Shown here piece by piece: positions 56,157 to 64,000 of a stretch of 64,000 nt of DNA (the first letter of the stretch is position 1; each line of letters opens with the position of its first letter). The stretch lies in NCBI GenBank assembly GCA_937892955.1, contig CALBKH010000096.1:1-64000 (forward strand). Direction: 5' to 3'. The stretch is from an uncultured Alphaproteobacteria bacterium (GTDB lineage Bacteria; Pseudomonadota; Alphaproteobacteria; Rhizobiales; Ancalomicrobiaceae). The notes beneath the pieces are model-generated. The model saw only the letters and a list, made by a program, of their open reading frames with translations, made no database searches and was not told the DNA's origin. The translations under genes were made by a program, and so were the position numbers.

Positions 56157-56855
56157 TCAGCGGCCGAGCCAGCGGGCCATCGCCGCGTTCACCGCGGCAG
56201 GCGCTTCGAGCGTCGACAGGTGACCGCTGTCGGCGATCACCTCGAGCACCGCCCCGGGAATCGCCTCGACCATCTCGCGAGCGAGATCCACGGGCGTGAT
56301 GACGTCCTCGGCGCCGACGATCACCGTCGTCGGGCAGGCGATCGCGGCGAGCGACGGCCGGCAGTCGATCCGCCCGAGGATCGCCTTCTGCTGACGGACG
56401 AAGGCCTCGGCCCCGGTGTCCGCCGCCATGCGCCGGACGATGTCGACGAGGCGGGGCTCCGACTGATGCGCCGGCGAGAGAAGTCGCGGGATCTGGAGGT
56501 CGGCGATGCGATCGAAGCCGCCGGACTCGGCGATCTCGATCTGTTGTAGACGCGCCGCCTTCGCCTCGTCGCCGTCGGCACGCGCCTGGGTGTCGAGGAG
56601 CGCCAGCCGATCCACCCGCTCGGGCGCCCGCCTCAGGATCTCCATGGCGACGTATCCGCCCATCGACAGGCCGGCGAGGGCGAAACGCGGCGGCGCCTCG
56701 GCGAGGATCTGCGCCGCGATCGCCGCCATCGTGTCGGCACGGCCGTGATCGGCGACGACGACCGACCGGTCGGTGGCGAAGGCGGCGATCTGCGCACCCC
56801 ACAAGTCCGACGTGCAGTCGAGGCCCGGAACCAGCAGAAGCGGTATCTTCGTCAT
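56157..56855 (-). CDS. Alpha/beta-hydrolase
   Basis: A 232-aa alpha/beta-hydrolase-fold protein with the nucleophile elbow GLSMGG (about 62-67), a short cap and the catalytic His near the end in VIADSGHLSTLEAP; the acid is probably the Asp in VGAEDVITP. Oxyanion region is LLLVPGLDCTSDLW. The family is too broad to fix a substrate. ATG at 56855. It is divergent from the DEAD-box helicase gene across 309 bases, where CACTATAG near 56951 is the only promoter-like sequence I see. Confidence 0.88.
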   Translation of the reverse strand: MTKIPLLLVPGLDCTSDLWGAQIAAFATDRSVVVADHGRADTMAAIAAQILAEAPPRFALAGLSMGGYVAMEILRRAPERVDRLALLDTQARADGDEAKAARLQQIEIAESGGFDRIADLQIPRLLSPAHQSEPRLVDIVRRMAADTGAEAFVRQQKAILGRIDCRPSLAAIACPTTVIVGAEDVITPVDLAREMVEAIPGAVLEVIADSGHLSTLEAPAAVNAAMARWLGR

Positions 56856-57164
56856 CGTGCACGACCTCGTCCGAACGACCTTCCCCCGAGGCGGGAAACC
56901 GAGGCGACCGACGATGGAACCGTCGAAGCCCCGCCGCGACCTCGTCGGCGACACTATAGTCGCGCCTATCCATCGGCAAATCTCGACAGAAACTGTCCGT
57001 TTCGTGCGCTCGGCGTTGACTTTCGGAGATGTTCGATCAATATGCCGCCCGAGATCTCGCATTGCACAAAAGATTCTGCGCGCGAGCGAGCCCGCCCTGT
57101 CGAGGCGCCCCCGATCGAGGACGTCGCAGGCCCGGCCGCGATGGCGCGCGACCCACGGGAACGA

Positions 57165-58688
<1,524 letters not shown>

Positions 58689-58690
58689 GC

Positions 58691-58725
58691 CGGACGGGCC
58701 GGCGACGCGATCTCCGGCCCGTCCG
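58691..58725 (+). terminator. Perfect 12-bp hairpin after the DEAD-box helicase gene
   Basis: CGGACGGGCCGG-(11)-CCGGCCCGTCCG, three bases past the stop. There is no T-tract. The rest of 58726-58914 shows no gene. Confidence 0.6.
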
Positions 58726-58914
58726 CGCCTCGACCACCATCACGCGAATCACCTGTTCTCCAGCGATTGTGGCTTGTACCGAGTGGGTCGCGCGGTGCGA
58801 GCGTGACTCTTCTCTCGGTGACGGTCCGCCGTCGCCGATGACGCCCGCCCGTGACGCGCGGCCGGCAAAAACACGCGAAAAACCCGTATTCGCAGCGTGG
58901 CGACCGCGCGAACC

Positions 58915-58929
58915 TTTACCATGGGTTAA
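58915..58929. promoter_or_regulatory. CtrA-like site upstream of the GGDEF gene
   Basis: TTTA-CCATGGG-TTAA matches the alphaproteobacterial CtrA consensus TTAA-N7-TTAA with one mismatch and lies 73 bases upstream of the GGDEF start codon. CtrA controls cell-cycle and motility genes in this class. The match is short and could be chance. Confidence 0.3.
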
Positions 58930-59001
58930 GTCGTTCCTGACACTTTGATGGAGAGGCCGAAGGGAGATCGGCCGAGCCTCTCGCCTTCGGGGAGTGGCGG
59001 A

Positions 59002-60075
59002 ATGCGAGGGATGGCGACAATGAGCGAGCGGGACGATTTCAAGCGCACCATCGTCTACGGCGAGAATGCCGTCGGACACCTGCGCAAGAACGAGATCCCG
59101 GCCTACCCACGCAACTACGAGCTCTGGTACACCTATGCTGCCGGCTTCAACCACGCGCTGAACAAGTCGATCAACGACATCATCCGTCAGCGCGGCAAGA
59201 TCACGCCGGTCGAGGTCAACCGCATCTACGACCAGTTCATCGCCCCCACTCGTATCGGTGAGCGCATCGACGAGGTCGGCGGGCGCCTCTCCGAAGAGAT
59301 CAAGGGCGTCGCCGGCATGTTGGCGACCCAGATGGAATCGACCTCGAGCTACTCCTCCTCGCTCGGCGAAGCGCGCACCGCGCTGGCCGGCGCCAAGGAC
59401 ACCGGTTCGGTCGAGACCATCGTCCAGGGCCTCATCGACGTCACCCACCGGACCGAGCGCACCAACCGCGAGCTCGAGGGCCAACTCGCCGAGTCGCGCC
59501 GCCAGATCGCCGAGTTGCAGGAGAGCCTGGAGGCGATCCGTTACGAGAGTCTGGTCGACGACCTGACGACGCTGGCCAACCGCAAACACTTCGAGCAATC
59601 GCTCGACCGCCTCATGGCCGAAGCGCAGCAGACCAACGTGCCGTTCTCGCTGCTGTTCACCGACATCGACCATTTCAAGAAGTTCAACGACACCTTCGGT
59701 CATCAGACCGGCGACCAGGTGCTGCGCCTCGTGGCGCTGGCGCTGAAGCAGAACATCAAGGGCCAGGACATCGCCTGCCGCTTCGGCGGCGAGGAGTTCG
59801 CCGTCCTGCTGCCGCGCACCGACATCGCCCAGTCGGTGGTCGTCGCCGAACACATCCGCGAGGCGGTGTTCTCCAAGGAACTGGTCAAGCGCTCGACCGG
59901 CGAGAACCTCGGCCGCATCACCATCTCGATCGGCGTCGCCGAATGGCGTCGCGGCGACACCGCCCAGTCGATCGTCGAGCGCGCCGACGTCTGCCTCTAT
60001 GCCGCCAAGCGCGGCGGCCGCAACATGGTGATCAGCGAGAAGGACGACGGCGCCTTCGATCACAAGGTGGCGTGA
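59002..60075 (+). CDS. GGDEF-domain diguanylate cyclase
   Basis: The 357-aa cytoplasmic protein has a helical N-terminal region (about 10-150) with a short coiled coil (about 150-180) and a C-terminal GGDEF domain with active-site GGEEF at 262-266 (CRFGGEEFAVLLPR) and a DIDHFKKFNDTFGHQTGDQVLR segment. It should make cyclic di-GMP. The product-inhibition I-site RxxD, normally five residues ahead of GGEEF, reads KGQD (253-256), so feedback binding may be weak or lost. No receiver or membrane domain. GGAG is seven bases before the ATG at 59002; the ATGs at 59011 and 59020 lack such spacing. Confidence 0.92.
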   Translation: MRGMATMSERDDFKRTIVYGENAVGHLRKNEIPAYPRNYELWYTYAAGFNHALNKSINDIIRQRGKITPVEVNRIYDQFIAPTRIGERIDEVGGRLSEEIKGVAGMLATQMESTSSYSSSLGEARTALAGAKDTGSVETIVQGLIDVTHRTERTNRELEGQLAESRRQIAELQESLEAIRYESLVDDLTTLANRKHFEQSLDRLMAEAQQTNVPFSLLFTDIDHFKKFNDTFGHQTGDQVLRLVALALKQNIKGQDIACRFGGEEFAVLLPRTDIAQSVVVAEHIREAVFSKELVKRSTGENLGRITISIGVAEWRRGDTAQSIVERADVCLYAAKRGGRNMVISEKDDGAFDHKVA

Positions 60076-60096
60076 CCCGTCGATCCTCGGAACGGA

Positions 60097-60130
60097 GATG
60101 GGCTCGGAACCGGCCGGTTCCGAGCCCATC
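60097..60130. terminator. 34-base perfect palindrome between convergent GGDEF and cyclophilin genes
   Basis: Seventeen bases (GATGGGCTCGGAACCGG) are followed at once by their exact reverse complement, then GTCTTTCG on the plus strand. Given the convergent genes (stops at 60075 and 60188) it is most likely a bidirectional intrinsic terminator. Confidence 0.7.
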
Positions 60131-60187
60131 GTCTTTCGTGATCGCGCGCGAACTCGACCCGCGTCGCACCGCGATCGGTTCGCCGCG

Positions 60188-60751
60188 TCACTTGACGTCG
60201 GCGGCGACCTGCAGCTTGAGGATCTTGTCGGGATCGACGACCGTGCCGTTGGTCGCCTTGTCGCCCTTCTTGATCATGTCGACGAACTCCATGCCGGACA
60301 CGACCTCGCCGAAGGCGGTGTACTTGCCGTTCAGGAACGAGCCGTTGGTGAACATGATGAAGAACTGCGAGTTGGCGGAATCGGGGCTCTGAGACCGCGC
60401 CATGCCGAGGGTGCCGCGCTCGAACGGCATCGGATTGAACTCCGCCGGCAGGTTCGGCAGGTCCGAGCCGCCGGTGCCGTTGCCGCGCGGATCGCCGGTC
60501 TGGGCCATGAAGCCGTCGATCACCCGATGGAACTTGAGCCCGTCGTAGAAGCCCTTGCGCGCCAGCGTCTTCAGCCGCTCGACGTGCTTGGGCGCGATGT
60601 CGGGACGCAGGCGGATCACCACCTTGCCGTCCTTCAAGGTCAGGATCAGCGTGTTCTCCGGATCGTTGGCGGCGGGACCCGCGGCGAAGGCCGCCCCGGC
60701 GGCGAGGAAAGTGGCGCCGGCGATGGCGGAGAGGAGCGTTCTGCGCAGCAA
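60188..60751 (-). CDS. Secreted cyclophilin-type peptidyl-prolyl isomerase
   Basis: The 187-aa protein has a Sec signal peptide (1-23, AFA|AGP) and a cyclophilin domain that catalyses cis-trans isomerisation of Xaa-Pro bonds, here in the periplasm. Motifs: FHRVIDGFMAQTGDPRGNGTGG, LGMARSQSPDSANSQFFI, LNGKYTAFGEVVSGMEFVDMI. The only possible start ahead of the signal peptide is TTG at 60751, with GGGAG nine bases upstream; no ATG is available. It lies 60 bases downstream of coaD on the same strand, the order often seen in Hyphomicrobiales. Confidence 0.9.
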   Translation of the reverse strand: MLRRTLLSAIAGATFLAAGAAFAAGPAANDPENTLILTLKDGKVVIRLRPDIAPKHVERLKTLARKGFYDGLKFHRVIDGFMAQTGDPRGNGTGGSDLPNLPAEFNPMPFERGTLGMARSQSPDSANSQFFIMFTNGSFLNGKYTAFGEVVSGMEFVDMIKKGDKATNGTVVDPDKILKLQVAADVK

Positions 60752-60811
60752 GGGATCGGTCTCCCGTGGTTGTCGAGGCGTCGCCTCGGGTGAAATCGGA
60801 CGATCCGGCGA

Positions 60812-61312
60812 TCAGCCGCGATCGGCGAAGCGAGCCTTCAGGCGGGCTGCGACCTTCTCCGGCACGAAGCTCGAGACGTCGCCGCCCATTGCCGCGATCT
60901 GCCGGACCAGCGTGGCGGTGATGTGGCGCACCCCCGGCGACGCCGGGAAGAACAGGGTGCGCACCGTCGGCGCCATCGCGCCGTTCATGCCGGCCATCTG
61001 CATCTCGTAATCGAGATCGGTGCCGTCGCGCAGGCCCCGCACGATCGCTGCCGCCCCGGCGCGGCGCGCCGCTTCGACCACCAGATCGGAGAAGGCGACG
61101 ACCTCGACCCGCGACTGGTCGACGCCGAGGTCGGTCACGACCTCGCGGATCATCGCCACGCGCTCGTCGAAGTCGAACAGCGGCTTCTTCGCCGGATGGA
61201 CGCCGATGGCGACGACGACGCGATCGGCGATGTCGAGCGACTGGGCGAGGACGTCGACATGGCCGTTGGTGACCGGGTCGAAAGAGCCCGAATAGAGCAC
61301 CGTGCGCGTCAT
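60812..61312 (-). CDS. coaD: Phosphopantetheine adenylyltransferase
   Basis: The 166-aa enzyme of coenzyme A biosynthesis transfers AMP from ATP to 4'-phosphopantetheine. The nucleotidyltransferase motif TNGHVD (15-20, in [15 protein letters not shown]), [13 protein letters not shown], the [19 protein letters not shown] core and the [16 protein letters not shown] end match CoaD. Normal length. Its upstream gap of 630 bases before gyrA contains the candidate RNA described below, divergent from coaD. Confidence 0.95.
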   Translation of the reverse strand: MTRTVLYSGSFDPVTNGHVDVLAQSLDIADRVVVAIGVHPAKKPLFDFDERVAMIREVVTDLGVDQSRVEVVAFSDLVVEAARRAGAAAIVRGLRDGTDLDYEMQMAGMNGAMAPTVRTLFFPASPGVRHITATLVRQIAAMGGDVSSFVPEKVAARLKARFADRG

Positions 61313-61560
61313 CGCTCCCCCATCCGAACGCCGTTCTCGAATCGCTCGTCGGCGCAGGTGACGCGCCTCCGTCGCGTTCCGCATTAGCGCTCCGCGCCGG
61401 CTGCCGCAAGCCGCCCCACCCGACCGCGAACCTCGAACGCCTCGCCACGGCGAATTGTTGCGTCTCGCCGTCGCGACGAAACATCGACGTAACCCGATTT
61501 CGCCGCCACGAAAAACCGGCGACATGCCCCAAGGGTAGGTTGCACACGGTTCGAACGGGA

Positions 61561-61824
61561 CACGGCGTCGATCGACCGCCATCGATCGGTGTCGTGGGGA
61601 GTTCCGGATCTCTCCCGATCCGGGACTCCCTCTCGCTCGGACTTTCCTCTCGATGCGGCCTCCGGTTCGCATCCGGCGTCGACGCTCCGTCTCCCGAGCG
61701 TCGACGCCCTCCGTTTCTTCGCGGGCCGTCGTTCCCCCCGGACGTCCGCAGACCGGTCAGCGGCCCGCCATCCGGCCGCCACCTCGAGAGGGCGAGCCTT
61801 CACCGGCCGCCCTCTCCCTTTTTC
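61561..61824 (+). ncRNA. Candidate structured small RNA with CU-rich loops and an intrinsic terminator
   Basis: Consecutive hairpins: H1 61561-61575/61582-61596 (15 bp, three G-U); H2 61597-61610/61617-61630 (14 bp, one G-U, loop TCTCCC), abutting H1; H3 61652-61658/61667-61673 (7 bp, one G-U, loop containing CCTCC); H4 61675-61687/61696-61708 (13 bp perfect, loop CGTCTCCC); H5 61721-61728/61761-61768; terminator 61786-61794/61808-61816 with an inner GCC/GGC and CCTTTTTC after it. Every non-Watson-Crick pair is G-U on the plus strand and would be A-C on the minus strand. No protein gene fits in 61313-61941. The 5' end and promoter are not identified, and I cannot name an RNA family. CU-rich loops are reminiscent of alphaproteobacterial sRNAs with CCUCC-type loop motifs. 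Confidence 0.6.
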
Positions 61825-61878
61825 AGGCGACCCGCGCCGCCTCCCCCGATCGGCCGCGGCCTCGTCCCGACGAAACGC

Positions 61879-61909
61879 GAAACGCCGACGCGATGGGCGC
61901 CGGCGTTTC
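61879..61909 (-). terminator. gyrA terminator candidate
   Basis: GAAACGCCG / CGGCGTTTC (9-bp perfect stem, 13-base loop) begins 33 bases past the gyrA stop. On the minus strand it is followed by GCGTTTCG, a short T-run. It separates the gyrA transcript from the oppositely directed RNA candidate. Confidence 0.5.
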
Positions 61910-61941
61910 CGTGTTCTACGTGATCGTGGGCGAAGACGGCC

Positions 61942-64000
61942 TCAGCCCTCGGCCGCCTCCTCCTCGTCCTCTTCCTCACGGATGCGCTCGACCGAGACGA
62001 CCTTCTCGCTCTCCGCCGTGTCGAAGACGATGACGCCCTGCGTCGAGCGGCCGGCGAGGCGGATACCGTCGACCGGGCAGCGGATCAGCTGACCGCCGTC
62101 GGTGACCAGCATGATCTGGTCGGCGTGCTCGACCGGGAAGGAGGCGACGAGGCGGCCGTTGCGCGGCCCCGTCGACATGGCGACGATGCCTTTACCGCCG
62201 CGCCCGGTGATCCGGTACTCGAACGACGACGTGCGCTTGCCGTAGCCGTTCTCCGACACGGTGAGGACGAACTGCTCGGCGCCTCCCATCTCGGCGTAAC
62301 GCGCCGTGTCGAGCTGGCCGCCCGCGACCTCCTCCTCGGCCTCGCTCCCCGCCTCGGCTTCCGTCTCGCCGCGCATCAGACGCGCCTGCTTGAGATAGAG
62401 GGTGCGTTCGTCGGGCTTGGCCTCGAAGTGGTGCAGGATCGCCATCGAGATGACGGTGTCGTCGTCGGCCAGGGTGATACCGCGCACGCCCATCGAGTCG
62501 CGGCCCTTGAAGACGCGCACGTCCGGCACCGCGAAGCGGATGCACTGCCCGCCGGCTGTCGTCAGCAACACATCGTCGCCCTCGGTGCAGGTGTCGACGC
62601 CGACGATGCCCTCGCCCTCGTCGAGCTTCATGGCGATCTTGCCGTTGCGATTCACCTGGACGAAGTCGGAGAGCTTGTTGCGCCGGACGGTGCCGCGGGT
62701 CGTCGCGAACATCACGTCGAGAGCGCCCCAACTCTCCTCGTCCTCCGGCAGCGGCAGGATCGAGGTGATGCGCTCGCCCGGCTCCAGCGGGAACATGTTG
62801 ACCAACGCCTTGCCGCGCGCCTGCGGCGTCGCCTGCTGCAGACGCCACACCTTGGTCTTGTAGACCTGACCGCGCGACGAGAAGAACAGGATCGGCGCAT
62901 GAGTCGAGGCGACGAACAGACGGACGACGAAATCCTCGTCCTTGGTCGCCATGCCCGAGCGGCCCTTGCCGCCGCGCCGCTGTGCCCGATACATCGACAA
63001 CGGCACCCGCTTGATCCAGCCGGCGTGGGTGACGGTGACCACCATGTCCTCGCGGGCGATCAGGTCCTCGTCGTCGACGTCGCCCTCGACGTCGAGGATC
63101 TCGGTCTTGCGCGCCGTCGCGAATTCGGCCCGGACCTCCATCAGCTCCGCCTTGACGATGCCGAGGATGCGCTCGCGCGAGGCGAGGATCTCGAGATAGT
63201 CGGCGATCTCGGCGGCGAGCTTGTTCAGCTCCTCGGCGATCTCGTCGCGGCCGAGCGCGGTCAGGCGCTGCAGACGCAGATCGAGGATGGCGCGGGCCTG
63301 CTCTTCCGACAGGCGATAGGTGCCGTCCTCGGCGACCACGTGGCGCGGATCGGCGATCAGCGCGATCAGCGGCGCCATGTCCTTCGCCGGCCAGTCGCGC
63401 TCCATCAACTGGGCACGCGCCGTCGCCGGATCGGGAGCGGCGCGGATCAGGCGGATGACCTCGTCGATGTTGGCGACCGCGATGGCGAGGCCGACCAACA
63501 CGTGGGCGCGATCGCGCGCCTTGCCGAGCAGGAAGCGCGTGCGCCGGCCGATCACCTCCTCGCGGAAGGCGACGAAGGCGACGAGCATGTCCTTCAGATT
63601 CATCAACATCGGCCGGCCGCCGTTGAGGGCGACCATGTTGCAGCCGAAGGTCGATTGCAGCTGGGTGAAGCGATAGAGCTGGTTCAGCACCACGTCGCTC
63701 ATGGCGTCGCGCTTCAGCTCGATGACGACGCGATAGCCCTCGCGATCGGACTCGTCGCGCACCTCGGCGATGCCCTCGACCTTCTTCTCGCGGACCAGTT
63801 CGCCGATGCGCTCGACCATCGACGCCTTGTTCACCTGATACGGGATCTCGGTGATGACGATCGCCTCGCGGCCGCGGATGGTCTCGGTCTTGACCCGCCC
63901 GCGCATGGTGATCGAGCCGCGCCCGGTGGCATAGGCCGAACGGATGCCGGAGCGGCCGAGGATGATCGCCCCGGTCGGGAAGTCCGGCCCCGGCACGATC
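61942..64000 (-). CDS. gyrA: DNA gyrase subunit A (3' part)
   Basis: The gene continues past position 64000; only the last about 685 residues are in the window. The first visible residues (IVPGPDFPTGAIILGRSGI) correspond to about residue 240 of E. coli GyrA, so the winged helix and the active-site tyrosine are off-window. Present are YATGRGSITMRGRV, EIPYQVNKASMVERI, the coiled coil with LDLRLQRLTALGRDEI, the six-blade C-terminal domain with the GyrA-box QRRGGKG (AQRRGGKGRSG), and an acidic insertion (ETEAEAGSEAEEEVAGG) in that domain. The very C-terminus is acidic (REEEDEEEAAEG), which in other GyrA proteins tunes DNA wrapping. The GyrA-box marks it as gyrase rather than ParC. Confidence 0.96.
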   Translation of the reverse strand, partial: IVPGPDFPTGAIILGRSGIRSAYATGRGSITMRGRVKTETIRGREAIVITEIPYQVNKASMVERIGELVREKKVEGIAEVRDESDREGYRVVIELKRDAMSDVVLNQLYRFTQLQSTFGCNMVALNGGRPMLMNLKDMLVAFVAFREEVIGRRTRFLLGKARDRAHVLVGLAIAVANIDEVIRLIRAAPDPATARAQLMERDWPAKDMAPLIALIADPRHVVAEDGTYRLSEEQARAILDLRLQRLTALGRDEIAEELNKLAAEIADYLEILASRERILGIVKAELMEVRAEFATARKTEILDVEGDVDDEDLIAREDMVVTVTHAGWIKRVPLSMYRAQRRGGKGRSGMATKDEDFVVRLFVASTHAPILFFSSRGQVYKTKVWRLQQATPQARGKALVNMFPLEPGERITSILPLPEDEESWGALDVMFATTRGTVRRNKLSDFVQVNRNGKIAMKLDEGEGIVGVDTCTEGDDVLLTTAGGQCIRFAVPDVRVFKGRDSMGVRGITLADDDTVISMAILHHFEAKPDERTLYLKQARLMRGETEAEAGSEAEEEVAGGQLDTARYAEMGGAEQFVLTVSENGYGKRTSSFEYRITGRGGKGIVAMSTGPRNGRLVASFPVEHADQIMLVTDGGQLIRCPVDGIRLAGRSTQGVIVFDTAESEKVVSVERIREEEDEEEAAEG

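Noticed and set aside
60097..60130. 34-base palindrome as a protein-binding operator
   Set aside because: It lies between two convergent stop codons, where no promoter is expected; a bidirectional terminator is the simpler reading.
61313..61941. Hairpins in the coaD-gyrA gap as a coaD leader riboswitch on the minus strand
   Set aside because: Wobble pairs and the T-tract favour the plus strand, and the structured part ends about 250 bases away from the coaD start codon.

Overview
The window is a contiguous, GC-rich alphaproteobacterial chromosome segment, most likely from the Hyphomicrobiales (Rhizobiales). The evidence is gene order and gene content: a 14-subunit nuo operon running into birA, ribonuclease J, methylmalonyl-CoA epimerase and a DUF1467 protein; opgG-opgH; and a gyrA-coaD-cyclophilin block. 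Genus and species cannot be read from the sequence. I see no insertion sequence, integrase, prophage or CRISPR array.

Layout. 1-4200 (minus strand): a REP-like inverted repeat, sdhE, a small secreted four-cysteine protein, a molybdopterin oxidoreductase, a DUF1467 protein and mce. 4280-22069 (minus): rnj, birA and the complete complex I operon, transcribed nuoA to nuoN and then birA-rnj, with two extra small membrane-protein genes inside it. 22704-22868: tRNA-Asp with its own promoter. 23060-32330: a module for a tungsten-type aldehyde oxidoreductase (AOR). It holds aorA-aorB-aorC, a MoaD-like gene and a small unknown gene in the order known from Aromatoleum-type AOR operons. Upstream lie a ModE-type DNA-binding protein, a degenerate MoeA, a MoeA fused to a periplasmic-binding-like domain, and a second ubiquitin-like protein without a C-terminal Gly-Gly. 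A candidate Mo-box sits upstream of aorA and a candidate FNR/FixK box upstream of the cofactor genes.

32364-40210 (minus): one operon made of a bifunctional 3-dehydroshikimate dehydratase of the QsuB/QuiC type, a branched-chain-type ABC importer (LivJHMGF) and a Gfo/Idh/MocA dehydrogenase. It is probably for uptake and breakdown of quinate/shikimate-like compounds to protocatechuate. A 9-bp-arm palindrome next to a -10-like hexamer in its promoter looks like an operator. 40455-48557: a NarL-type response regulator, a FosX-type fosfomycin hydrolase, an RluA-family pseudouridine synthase, glpD, a DUF1330 protein, a class II glutamine amidotransferase, a GT4 glycosyltransferase and a class III aminotransferase. 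48946-60075: a chemoreceptor, opgGH for osmoregulated periplasmic glucans, dprA, an alpha/beta hydrolase, a DEAD-box helicase and a GGDEF protein. 60188-64000: a secreted cyclophilin, coaD and the 3' part of gyrA.

The most interesting observations are two. First, the AOR module appears to carry its own cofactor-maturation proteins and two candidate metal/oxygen control sites. Second, the 630-bp gap between coaD and gyrA contains a previously unassigned, strongly structured plus-strand RNA candidate: consecutive hairpins whose mismatches are all G-U on the plus strand, CU-rich apical loops, and a canonical hairpin plus T-tract at the end.
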